The translations under genes were made by a program, and so were the position numbers. From an uncultured Cellvibrionales bacterium (GTDB taxonomy: Bacteria > Pseudomonadota > Gammaproteobacteria > Pseudomonadales > Dasaniaceae), in NCBI GenBank assembly GCA_913019905.1, contig CAJVZD010000014.1, forward strand, positions 53,733-117,732: a stretch of 64,000 nt of DNA, in the 5' to 3' direction. Positions 38,359-47,384 of this stretch are shown one piece after another. A model generated the notes under the pieces. That model was given only the letters and a program-made list of their open reading frames with translations. It made no database searches and was not told the DNA's origin. The stretch's first letter is position 1. Every line of letters begins with the position of its first letter.

Positions 38359-39819
38359 TTACGCCGGCGCATTGTCCAATGCATGTTTCAGAGACCGACT
38401 GGCAAGATAGTAATGTCCGGCACACCAAATATTCACCAGAACAGTGACCGCTAAGGCGTAACGGATCGCATCCGATCCATATTGCGGTTCGAAGTAGTCA
38501 CTCAACAACCCCGTCGCAATTGGGCCTATACCTAAACCGATCAGGTTAAGAATGAAAAATAATACCGCCGAGGATAATGCTCGCATTCTAAGACCCACCA
38601 TACCGTGAGTTAAAGCGATACAAGGTGCTAAATAGAACCCAGCAAAGAATACAGGTAGAAAGTAAGAAAGAGCAGCAGTGAGCCCCGTCGGCATCACTAA
38701 AAAAGTGAGTAAGGCAAACGGTATAGCCGCCAGGGTAGAGATTATACAAATCCAAATATACCAGTTTTTGTCACCGGTTTTGTTGGCCATAGTGTCTGAC
38801 ATATAACCGCCGGCAAAAGTCCCTATCATCCCACCCAGACCCGCCATTAGTCCGTAAATAAGCCCGACATCAGTTAACGGCATATCGTGCACTCGACGCA
38901 GAAACAGCGGCATGAAGCCCCCTAAGCCGTAAGTGACAAATGCGTGAAGTGCGCAGGCAATTGACAAATGAACAAAGGCTTTACGCTTTAACAGTAAATA
39001 GAAAACATCCTTAATGGACGCCTTTTTGGCATCGTTACGTTGTTCAGCCATGCCGCGAGGCGGCTCTTTCACAAACAGTCGTAGAGCTATAGCCAGCAAT
39101 ATTCCGGGCGCTCCGACCACGACGAATGCAATGCGCCACGAAAAGAACTGAACTAAATAAGCGCCGCCAACCATACCGAACAACACGCCAGCATAGACAC
39201 CCATGGAGTAAATCGAGAGTGCCGTGGCTCGTTCTTTTACCGGAAACATATCAGAAATCATCGAGTGAGCGGGAGGACTTCCGCCCGCTTCACCGGCCCC
39301 GACGCCGAATCGAGCCGCAAATAGCTGGGCGAAATTTTGCGCGCCACCACAGAGCATCGTCATGGTGCTCCAAACCGCGAGCGCAATGGCAATAATGGAC
39401 CGACGATTTCCCCGATCTGCCCACACGGCCACCGGAATACCTAAAACACAATAGATAGCAGCAAAAGCAATACCGTTCAACGCACCATATTGAGCGTCTG
39501 ACAAACCCAAATCGGCAATAATGAATTCACTAAGAATGGTGATGATCTGGCGATCGACGAAATTGAAGGTATACACTAATGTGAGGATACCCAGAGCAAA
39601 ATATCGATAAGACTTATTCTGGTAAGCTCGGTGCTCATCGGTTTCCACCGCCTGGGTTTGCATCGCCTCGTCTCTCACCCCCATCTCGGCACTTGCTTCC
39701 AATGCATACCCATCGTTAGTATCTACTGCCATACGTTGCTTCTCCCAGCTACCGGCCGGCGTGTTTTTATTGTGTTTGTCTCTTCGCTTGGTGGCGTGGA
39801 GCCAGTCGTTCGAGCCCAT
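38359..39819 (-). CDS. MFS transporter, spinster-like
   Basis: The 486-residue protein has 12 membrane helices after a hydrophilic N-terminus of about 70 residues. Features include FNFVDRQIITILSE, WADRGNRRSIIAIAL and GAGEAGGSPPAHSMISDMFP, typical of spinster-type carriers. Its gene converges on the hydrolase operon. In related marine bacteria such MFS genes accompany steroid or aromatic/terpenoid catabolism, so uptake of the block's substrate is likely (inference). Confidence 0.88.
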   Translation of the reverse strand: MGSNDWLHATKRRDKHNKNTPAGSWEKQRMAVDTNDGYALEASAEMGVRDEAMQTQAVETDEHRAYQNKSYRYFALGILTLVYTFNFVDRQIITILSEFIIADLGLSDAQYGALNGIAFAAIYCVLGIPVAVWADRGNRRSIIAIALAVWSTMTMLCGGAQNFAQLFAARFGVGAGEAGGSPPAHSMISDMFPVKERATALSIYSMGVYAGVLFGMVGGAYLVQFFSWRIAFVVVGAPGILLAIALRLFVKEPPRGMAEQRNDAKKASIKDVFYLLLKRKAFVHLSIACALHAFVTYGLGGFMPLFLRRVHDMPLTDVGLIYGLMAGLGGMIGTFAGGYMSDTMANKTGDKNWYIWICIISTLAAIPFALLTFLVMPTGLTAALSYFLPVFFAGFYLAPCIALTHGMVGLRMRALSSAVLFFILNLIGLGIGPIATGLLSDYFEPQYGSDAIRYALAVTVLVNIWCAGHYYLASRSLKHALDNAPA

Positions 39820-40327
39820 TTTGCGCTACACAGGACAACGACAAATTAATTGAAGGCAGAGGATGCATGATTTTCATATTCATTACAATTATTTCACCCG
39901 CGCTGATTTTTGACACTATTCCGCTAAAAGGTCATTTTCATTCCACCTTGTTTCTCAGGATACTGGCATTGTCTTTCGAGGCACTAAAATAATCATGGCC
40001 TTCAATCGCGAGGAGCTGGCGTTAACCCAGCACTTTTTCTGATGTCTCGCCCTTATTCCCTCAAATGGTGCCGCAAGGCTCCTGTCAATTGTTGAAATGA
40101 ACCTTTCGTTGACATTGACAAAAAGAAACACGGTTTAAATTATTTCAGCCGACCGCATTCAACTATTTTACCCAGCGATAGACACAATACCGTTGATCGC
40201 GTTGTTTTCCCGCAACCACCGCCCTTAATTCGTAAACACTGTCATGCTATTTGTTTGATACCTGTCAATGTAGGTTGCGCCTGAATGATTATCATTGAAT
40301 TAATATTTAACATAATGGAGATCGGCG
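39820..40327. other. Intergenic region of 0.5 kb with a Fur-like palindrome
   Basis: No gene is visible. Two features stand out: a GCTGG / CCAGC hairpin with a T run at 40015-40037, and AATGATTATCATT at 40284-40296, a perfect 13-bp palindrome that matches the core of the Fur consensus but lacks its outer bases. The latter lies 31 bases before the UspA start. Confidence 0.45.
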
Positions 40328-40777
40328 ATGCCCCTTTACAAAAAAATACTGGTAGCTATTGATGTCTCAGAAGAGTCAGAACAAGTATTGGAAACAGCGG
40401 CAGACCTGGCGGCTGCCAACAACGCTGAGCTAAGTATAATCCATGTTGCACAGAAACCCGTATCCCCTTACGTCGAACTTTACGGTGCGGCGATTCCCTA
40501 TAGCAAAACCCAAATCCGAGAAAACTTATTCGGTAGTCTTAGCGTATGGGTTGAGGCTGCAGGGCTGTCGAAAAGCCTGATTCAAATAGATTTTGGCGGT
40601 GCCATTGACATCATTATCGACCGGGCGAAAAGCTTTGACGCGGACTTGATCTTACTTGGCAGTCACGGCCGTCACGGTATCAAATTATTGCTCGGTTCTA
40701 CAGCCAATGGTGTGTTACACCACGCAAACTGTGATGTATTGGCGGTCAGAATTAGAGAATTGATTGATCAGCCTTAG
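40328..40777 (+). CDS. Universal stress protein UspA family
   Basis: The 149-residue protein has the Usp fold: KKILVAIDVSEESEQVLETA at the start and GSHGRHGIKLLLGSTANGVLHHANCDVLAVR at the end, a nucleotide-binding loop variant with one residue fewer than the GX2GX9G pattern. It has an AATGGAGATCGGCG ribosome site. Usp proteins of this type are usually induced by stress or anaerobiosis; no FNR box was seen here. Confidence 0.92.
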   Translation: MPLYKKILVAIDVSEESEQVLETAADLAAANNAELSIIHVAQKPVSPYVELYGAAIPYSKTQIRENLFGSLSVWVEAAGLSKSLIQIDFGGAIDIIIDRAKSFDADLILLGSHGRHGIKLLLGSTANGVLHHANCDVLAVRIRELIDQP

Positions 40778-41219
40778 AGAAGGACCGCAGGAAAATTTAT
40801 TCAATTGAAGCTGCTTTCGGAAAATAGCAACTCCAAGAAAATCACGAAACTAACACATATAACTAGCTCGTGCCCATCCAGAAATAGTGTCATTGCGAGA
40901 AGCGTAGCGACGCGGCGACCTTGGGTGTTAGAATTAGTACTTAGATATCAAAACGTTAGAAAAATCAGAATGCCGTGTCGAACCGCACTGTTCACAACGA
41001 CATTGTTAAAAAACTCTATCTCTGGATAGGCACTAACTATCACTGTAATTGTTGATGGTGAAGTGAACAAGGAAACGGGAAGACAAATTTACTGACCCCG
41101 GGCTCTTTCTACTTACCGGTAATTTATGCGCCGTAACTTGCAACGCGATTTGAAAATCCTATTGGGAGAGAACACATTAGTCTGTATGGTTACATCATCT
41201 CAGTTTCGGGAGCTCTCTC
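40778..41219. repeat. Gap with a dispersed-repeat copy (CATTGCGAG type)
   Basis: Bases 40888-40918 contain GTCATTGCGAGAAGCGTAGC followed by GACG, the sequence of a widespread bacterial intergenic palindromic repeat. Its spurious translation SVIARSVATR is seen in many annotated false proteins. I see one copy only in this window and no gene in the gap. Confidence 0.55.
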
Positions 41220-42443
41220 ATGGTCGATACTCCACTAAAACGCAGTCTAAAACTGCCTGCTGTTACATTCTACGGTGTCGGTGCCATCTTAGGAGCCGGG
41301 ATCTACGTACTCATTGGTGAGGTAGCCGCCGTTGCCGGTTATTATGCGCCCTTATCTTTCTTGGTAGCGGCGGTTATCGCGCTGTTTTCTGCTTTTAGCT
41401 ACGCCGAGCTCTCCGCTCGTTTTCCGCGCTCAGCGGGAGAGGCGGTCTATGTCCACGAAGCATTTGGCAAACGTCGACTAACACAATTGATTGGAATATT
41501 GGTGGTCATTACCGGCGTGGTATCAGCGGCAACAATGGCCACCGGTGTCGTCGGTTACGTACAGTTATTCATACAGTGGCCTACGGCTATCATTATTTTT
41601 CTTTTCGTTATTGGCATTGCCGCCGTCGCTATGTGGGGCATTGAAGAATCAGCGTGGGTGGTAATGTTGATCACCCTGTTGGAAATCGGAGGGCTTTTTT
41701 ACGTTGTATTCATCGCTGCGGACGATATGATGGCCTTGAAGATCGGTGATATTGCCCGGGGAAACTTCAATAATAGTGGTGTGCTGACCGGATTGTTTTT
41801 GGGCAGTTTTCTCGCCTTTTATGCCTATATTGGTTTTGAAGACATGGTCAATATTGCAGAGGAAATACAGCAGCCGGAACGAATTTTACCAAGCGCGATA
41901 CTCCTGGCCTTATTTATTGCGACAACCCTGTATATGTTAGTCGCCGTAGCGGCTTTATCTGTGTTGCCTCCTGAGCGATTAGCAAACAGCACTGCACCGC
42001 TTGCTGCGGTCGTATTAGCCAGAGGCGAATCCGCTGCTTGGATAGGGACCATAAGTCTCATTGCCGTTGTTAACGGCGCCATTGTTCAGCTTATCATGGC
42101 CTCCAGGGTTATTTATGGCATGGCCTCGCAACAGTTATTGCCTAGATCTCTTGCTAAGGTGAACTCCCGAACAGCGACTCCGTTATTGGCAACATTGCTA
42201 TGTACCGTGGTCACATTGATATTGGCACTGCTATTACCACTGTCATCTCTAGCTCAGGCGACAAGTATTATCGTATTAATTGTATTTGCACTGGTAAACA
42301 TTGCACTGATTCGAATTAAACAGATATCGCCCGCTGCCAACACAATTACCTACCCCCTGTGGGTTCCGTATGTTGGAGCGCTGTTGTGTACAATTATTCT
42401 CACGATAAAAGCCGCGATCGATTTTTTTGATCTGGGCGGCTAA
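41220..42443 (+). CDS. APC-family amino acid permease
   Basis: The 407-residue protein has about 12 membrane helices. It opens with the APC signature (GVGAILGAGIYVLIGEVAAVAG), then FSAFSYAELSARFPRSAGEAVYVHEAFG and FLAFYAYIGFEDMVNIAEEIQQPERILP. The substrate cannot be read from sequence; cationic or neutral amino acids are usual. Confidence 0.9.
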   Translation: MVDTPLKRSLKLPAVTFYGVGAILGAGIYVLIGEVAAVAGYYAPLSFLVAAVIALFSAFSYAELSARFPRSAGEAVYVHEAFGKRRLTQLIGILVVITGVVSAATMATGVVGYVQLFIQWPTAIIIFLFVIGIAAVAMWGIEESAWVVMLITLLEIGGLFYVVFIAADDMMALKIGDIARGNFNNSGVLTGLFLGSFLAFYAYIGFEDMVNIAEEIQQPERILPSAILLALFIATTLYMLVAVAALSVLPPERLANSTAPLAAVVLARGESAAWIGTISLIAVVNGAIVQLIMASRVIYGMASQQLLPRSLAKVNSRTATPLLATLLCTVVTLILALLLPLSSLAQATSIIVLIVFALVNIALIRIKQISPAANTITYPLWVPYVGALLCTIILTIKAAIDFFDLGG

Positions 42444-42540
42444 ACAGAAGAGTAAACCAGCTACGGTTACTTTGTTCATTACGGCAATAGGTAAAGCACT
42501 GCGGGATAAAACCTAAATTCTGCGGAATATTCCAGTCCAG

Positions 42541-42572
42541 GAAGGTTCCCGCACTATTGTGATAGAACCTTC
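42541..42572. terminator. Hairpin between converging genes
   Basis: GAAGGTTC / GAACCTTC form an 8-bp perfect stem around a loop that itself contains CAC/GTG. It lies between the permease and the converging hydrolase. No T run follows, so the terminator call is tentative. Confidence 0.35.
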
Positions 42573-42592
42573 TGAATTAATTAGAAGAAAGA

Positions 42593-43225
42593 TCAGGGTT
42601 GCTTTCTGACCTCCTCCATTGCCAAATTGTACGCTTGCGCCGTATGCATGGCGGAATGTGCGGATTTCTGCATAAAACCTCCAGGGTTTATAGAATGATT
42701 AATAACACCCGGGATGGTGTGTCCAACGCTGTAACCTAATTCCGTGCCGGTATTTACTGCATTGCGAGCCTTTGCTCCCTGAACTTGTATATAGTCGTGA
42801 GGGTGACTAAATGTGCGGATGCTGTGAAGATTTCTTGCGATGCTTTCTGTCCATGCGCTATCAGCCCCTGTCATGATTGGACAGGCAAAAAGATAGGCGC
42901 GTATGTTTGAGCGTTGACCAGGCGTTAGGCCTTGCAGCAAAGCATAACCTAAAACGTTCCCACCGTGGCTATGAGTAACCACGGTCGTGACACCTTCCAA
43001 TATTGCCAGGTAATCCCCTAAGGCGAGGGAACCATCTACTCGCCCTGCCCGGGTATCATCCCCCGACCATCCATACGAGAACATTCGTGCCCCGGCATTA
43101 CCTGCGAACGCCCTCAGAGCCGCAATGTCATCGTTTGACAGACCGCTACCCTTCATGTTCTCGGTAAGACCAGCAAATTTTTTGTTGCCTGCGTAAGTAC
43201 CGTGTACATAGACGATATTATCCAT
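42593..43225 (-). CDS. Small alpha/beta-hydrolase-like protein
   Basis: The 210-residue protein has no signal peptide. It shows IVYVHGTYAG (oxyanion strand), VTHSHGGNVLGYAL with the nucleophile Ser in HSHGG, and HPHDYIQV as possible acid. The pattern recalls lipase-like folds of effector or toxin type, but no immunity-like partner is seen next to it. An AGAGGAAAAAGATTCA ribosome site supports the ATG. Function unknown. Confidence 0.7.
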   Translation of the reverse strand: MDNIVYVHGTYAGNKKFAGLTENMKGSGLSNDDIAALRAFAGNAGARMFSYGWSGDDTRAGRVDGSLALGDYLAILEGVTTVVTHSHGGNVLGYALLQGLTPGQRSNIRAYLFACPIMTGADSAWTESIARNLHSIRTFSHPHDYIQVQGAKARNAVNTGTELGYSVGHTIPGVINHSINPGGFMQKSAHSAMHTAQAYNLAMEEVRKQP

Positions 43226-43774
43226 TGAATCTTTTTCCTCTGTGTTTTTAACTTATTGAGAACGGCGTTTTATTGTTTTTACGGAAAAGGGGTAGACAGT
43301 GCAAAAAGAGTACAACGATTACGGATTTCATCCCAAAAAGGGGATAACTCTACGATGTTTCTCTTACGCCGCTATCTTAACATCAAATGGTAAAATTAGA
43401 TCAATGAAAAGCCCACAAACCCTTCATCACTGTGTACTTCAAGATATCGACCCGGTGAAATTGCTTTAGTCGCGAGTTTAATTGTCGACAGAACACTATC
43501 TTGAAACCATCAACAACCTACTCTTTAATCCGACCCACAACTCCGCAGAACCAATTCTGGTGTGTCTAAAAAAATCTATAAATTCTCAACAATAAACTAA
43601 AATAGAAGATAAAGGGCAGTTTCAGCATGCTAATGGCGAACCAGTTTTCGCAACCACATCAACTCCAACGGAGCGATGGATCTAACCGCTGCGAAGCTCG
43701 GCATTAACAATAAGACTTACACAATAAGACTTAGAAGTGAGACGCGAGGAAACCAAGGAATAAGGAGCGTAGTA
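43226..43774. other. Intergenic region of 0.55 kb
   Basis: No gene is supported. It holds the upstream region of the MerR-type gene, with a direct repeat AATAAGACTTA at about 43709-43731 (two copies 14 bases apart). Confidence 0.4.
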
Positions 43775-44176
43775 ATGGAGAACAAAATCACTATTGGACA
43801 TTTGGCGAAACAAGCCAATGTCAATGTTGAAACTATACGCTACTACCAAAGGCTAAACATTGTTGAAAAACCGCCAAAACCCACAGAGGGATTTCGGCTT
43901 TACCCGCAATCTTTGATAGGCATCATTAAATTTATAAAGCGAGCCCAAAAGCTGACATTCACGCTTGCCGAAATCAAGAAAATACTGCAACTTGGAAATA
44001 GAGACTGTAACAAAATCAAATACTTAGCCAAAAGTAAGCGCGATGCTGTACAAGTGAAAATCGAAGAACTTATCGCTGCCCGCGATGAACTCGACTGCCT
44101 GATAGACGCCTGTGAGGCTTCAGAACATACAACGAGCTGCGCTTTGATTCTCTCACTGACAGAAAATAACATTTGA
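43775..44176 (+). CDS. MerR-family heavy-metal regulator (Hg/Pb class), orphan
   Basis: The start is the ATG at 43775 behind AAGGAGCG. The 133-residue protein has the MerR winged helix (TIGHLAKQANVNVETIRYYQRLNIV, EGFRLY). Three cysteines C78, C113 and C122 have the 35 and 9 spacing of the metal ligands of MerR (C82, C117, C126) and PbrR-type proteins. A fourth, C108, is extra. No mer, pbr or efflux gene is next to it and no dyad-symmetric 19-bp-spaced promoter was evident, so its target is elsewhere. Confidence 0.85.
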   Translation: MENKITIGHLAKQANVNVETIRYYQRLNIVEKPPKPTEGFRLYPQSLIGIIKFIKRAQKLTFTLAEIKKILQLGNRDCNKIKYLAKSKRDAVQVKIEELIAARDELDCLIDACEASEHTTSCALILSLTENNI

Positions 44177-44306
44177 CTCTGTACCCGCCTCCGTAGTCTA
44201 TTGTTATGTAGTTAGTTCTGGTGATGTTCCAGTCGAACTATAAGGTCTAGCTCTATATTCTGAAAAACGATAAGTCAATTTCGTTTAATAATAATCGAGT
44301 CAACTT

Positions 44307-45479
44307 ATGAAAACGATTAACTCGCGAATACTAAACAGCTACGCTGAAGCGAACTCTGATGACGATTTCGTACACCAGCTCGATGGTATTGCAAACACGG
44401 AAGGAGAAGCCGCTTACCAATCATTTTTTAGCCTTTTGACAGACCATCGAGTAGAACCGTCGCAGGCGAAAGAAAAATGGCTAGCTGTAGTAGACCATAG
44501 GCGACAGTTGTCTCAATCCCTTGGCCGGCCGGTCAATTTACTTTCGGCAATATGTGATTCATTTTCCAGCGAAGAAGATAGTCTCAACAACCTCAAATTG
44601 ACAAAGATATCAACGCACAATCGTATTATAAAGGAGGCAACTCACGACTCGCTCACCGGTCTCCTAAACAAAAACTACTTTTACGATTCACTAGCACAGC
44701 AACTCGCTTTGGCCGCCAGAAATCAGAATGAGTTGTCATTACTTTTTATTGATATCGATGATTTCAAATCTATTAACGACAGCCATAGCCATGTAACAGG
44801 TGATTCAGTTCTAAAGGAAACGGCAGAGCTCATTCAAAAAGCTGTAAGGGAATGTGATGTCGCAGTTCGTTTTGGTGGAGAAGAGTTTGTTATCATCATG
44901 CCCAACACCAATTGCATCGACGCACTTATTCTAGCGAACAGACTACGCCTGGCAGTTCAAAAATATCGATATAAAGAAGAATCTTCCGAGTCTTTGTTGA
45001 TAACAATTAGCTGCGGTATTGCCGCATTCCCAGTGCATGCTAAAAATGCTGAAGATCTGATTCGTTATGCAGACCATGCAATGTACCAGGCAAAAGGAGC
45101 GGGAAAGAACAACGTTTGCTTATTCAAAGATGAAAACCGACGGTATTTGCGAATCCCCATCTCAAAACATGTGCAAATAAAGGAATTGGGGTTCAGTGTC
45201 TCTCCGGAATACACGGGAATTTGCAAAGACATAGGAATAGGTGGAATTCTTTTTCAGAATGAGGAACTAATTCCGATCGGTGCCAACATGCAAATTAACA
45301 TTGAACTCTCCAAAGAAAAACCGCTACTACTGATCGGGACAGTGGTTCGCGTAGAATCCGCCGTCAATGGTATGTACGACATAGGCGTCGCATTATCATT
45401 AAAAGAAATGGATAATCTGGTCAAAAGTAAAATATCTCAATTATTAACCAGTGTCCGCGACGGCTCGATAATCAGCTAA
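44307..45479 (+). CDS. GGDEF-PilZ diguanylate cyclase
   Basis: The 390-residue soluble protein has an N-terminal helical region (about 1-105) without known domain and a GGDEF domain with the intact active site FGGEEF and the IDIDDFKSINDSH metal motif. A C-terminal PilZ-like domain has RRYLRIP for the RxxxR motif and KDIGIGGILF for (D/N)xSxxG. It can thus make cyclic-di-GMP and perhaps bind it for feedback. Confidence 0.88.
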   Translation: MKTINSRILNSYAEANSDDDFVHQLDGIANTEGEAAYQSFFSLLTDHRVEPSQAKEKWLAVVDHRRQLSQSLGRPVNLLSAICDSFSSEEDSLNNLKLTKISTHNRIIKEATHDSLTGLLNKNYFYDSLAQQLALAARNQNELSLLFIDIDDFKSINDSHSHVTGDSVLKETAELIQKAVRECDVAVRFGGEEFVIIMPNTNCIDALILANRLRLAVQKYRYKEESSESLLITISCGIAAFPVHAKNAEDLIRYADHAMYQAKGAGKNNVCLFKDENRRYLRIPISKHVQIKELGFSVSPEYTGICKDIGIGGILFQNEELIPIGANMQINIELSKEKPLLLIGTVVRVESAVNGMYDIGVALSLKEMDNLVKSKISQLLTSVRDGSIIS

Positions 45480-45576
45480 ATCGCCACCGACTCTCTTAAC
45501 TTTAGCTCGACAATTGGACTGTAACATAACTAACGATTTAACTAATTATCAAAACAAATAATTCACTAGTGATCCA

Positions 45577-45636
45577 AACAATGTTCTAAACAATGTTCTA
45601 AACAATGTTCTAAACAATGTTCTAAACAATGTTCTA
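45577..45636. repeat. Five tandem copies of a 12-bp repeat
   Basis: AACAATGTTCTA is repeated five times without change, then decays (AACATTGATCCA). It lies between the GGDEF-PilZ gene and the secreted esterase gene. AACAATGTT is close to a palindrome, so each unit could be a binding site. Slippage-prone phase-variable spacing of the downstream promoter is possible. Confidence 0.85.
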
Positions 45637-45794
45637 AACATTGATCCAAAAACTGACCTGAATAACAACCCAGCTAACGAGGCCATATTGTGAACCCTGC
45701 AGTTCGGCCGCGTTCTTCGAAAATCATTCGCTTTAGCTTTTCACTTTCTGTAGTATTCTCCGTCAATTACAATATAACTTCACAGTTGATTAAC

Positions 45795-47210
45795 ATGAAT
45801 ATTCTTTCGAATTCGACCATCGCACTATTTTTAAGATTCGTTGGGTTCGCGTTTATCGCGCTCCCAAGTGTTGCTGAAACGGTCAATATCGGGCGGGCAG
45901 ACGAGCAACTTGTCGTCCCTTCAGGATACTCTGCATCGACAAAAACGCCGCTTGTTATTTTACTGCACGGTTATACGTCTAATGGTGCGGCACAAGACAG
46001 TTATATGAAGTTTAGTGAGTTGGCTGACGAATACAATTTTCTGTTATTGACGCCCGACGGAACAGTTGAGGAATTTGGCGACGAAAATCGGTTTTGGAAC
46101 GCCACGGCCGCCTGCTGCAATTTTTACAGCAGCTCCGTCGATGATTCAGCTTATCTCGGTGACCTTATTATCGAAATGCAATCAAATTTCAACATTGACG
46201 AAAACCGTATTTTCCTCATTGGACACTCGAATGGCGGTTTTATGTCACACCGGATGGCCTATGACCACCCCGATACCATTGCCGCTATCGCGAGTTTAGC
46301 GGGTGCGTCGCTCCTCGAGATGATCCGCACCACACCCGATCGGCCCGTAAGTATTTTGCAGATTCACGGTACTGCAGATGATACGATTAGCTTTGAAGGC
46401 GGGTCTATTCTCGGCAATGACTATCCGAGTGCAAGCGGGACCCTTACGAACTGGATTGATCATAATGGTACGACTCTGGATCAAACTGAACTGCAAGAAA
46501 AGCTCGATCTTGTCGCATCAATTCCAGGCAACGAAACCATTGTTACCCAGTACAACAACGAGGGAACGATTGAACTATGGGCCATTCAAGGGGGCAGCCA
46601 TGTACCTCAGTTTACCGGCAACTTCAACCGCAGTGTTATCGACTGGTTATACAGTCACCCTAAAACTCCCGTGAGCAACACTTTGACGTCCTTTGTTGAT
46701 GATGTGCAAAAAATGTATATCGCCTATTACGGGCGCGCGGGAGATCCGGCCGGCATTAGCTATTGGGCCGAAAAGCTCGCTGTAGACGGCGGTGATTTAT
46801 CGAGTATTATAGAATCTTTCGGTAATTCCGACGAATATAGCGATCGATTTTCTTCCCTGGAGAGCTCCGAACTTGTGGACAACATCTATCAGCAGTTGTT
46901 CGGTCGAAGCGCTGATCCAGATGGCTTAACTTTCTATACGGGTCGATTGGATAGCGGTGACTATACCTTGGCAAGTATTGCACTGGAAATCGCGAACGGG
47001 ATCCAGGCCGATACCGACGACAGTATTATCTATAGCAATAAATTGGCTGTAGCGAACGCTTTTACTGAAGCAATTAACACCTCTGCAGCTCAATATGATG
47101 CCGACGATATTAATGCCGTGGTGGCCTTACTGGGTAGTGTAGATACAGGTTCGGTATTGTCTTCCTTACTTGTCGAAGTCACTGCTCTTATCGATCTACT
47201 AATTGACTAG
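45795..47210 (+). CDS. Secreted esterase (feruloyl esterase/PHB depolymerase type) with DUF4214 module
   Basis: The ATG at 45795 gives a proper signal peptide ending at SVAE; the frame is open further upstream to 45690 but without one. Residues about 25-295 form an LpqC/CE1-type hydrolase: LLHGYTSNG, GHSNGGFM (nucleophile Ser), HGTADDTISF (acid region) and GGSHVPQF (His). Residues about 305-430 are a DUF4214 module (KMYIAYYGRAGDPAGISYWAEKL, IYQQLFGRSADPDGLTFY). It probably cleaves an ester in polysaccharide or polyester outside the cell; the module may help surface attachment or secretion (unknown). Confidence 0.85.
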   Translation: MNILSNSTIALFLRFVGFAFIALPSVAETVNIGRADEQLVVPSGYSASTKTPLVILLHGYTSNGAAQDSYMKFSELADEYNFLLLTPDGTVEEFGDENRFWNATAACCNFYSSSVDDSAYLGDLIIEMQSNFNIDENRIFLIGHSNGGFMSHRMAYDHPDTIAAIASLAGASLLEMIRTTPDRPVSILQIHGTADDTISFEGGSILGNDYPSASGTLTNWIDHNGTTLDQTELQEKLDLVASIPGNETIVTQYNNEGTIELWAIQGGSHVPQFTGNFNRSVIDWLYSHPKTPVSNTLTSFVDDVQKMYIAYYGRAGDPAGISYWAEKLAVDGGDLSSIIESFGNSDEYSDRFSSLESSELVDNIYQQLFGRSADPDGLTFYTGRLDSGDYTLASIALEIANGIQADTDDSIIYSNKLAVANAFTEAINTSAAQYDADDINAVVALLGSVDTGSVLSSLLVEVTALIDLLID

Positions 47211-47384
47211 CACACCAGGGTGCCGACATTTGTGTAGTCACGATGAGTACTCTATCTGAAGCCTTCGGTCGTAACCCTCAACTGTTAAAGGCTGCTGGAT
47301 CCTTTGGGAACGATTCTGATAGTGAGAGTTACAGAGCCTAACGATCCCATACTGAACTGAGGATGCACAATCCGTCAGGACCAG

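Noticed and set aside
40805..41029. 74-codon frame containing SVIARSVATR
   Set aside because: This peptide is the well-known false translation of a dispersed palindromic repeat.
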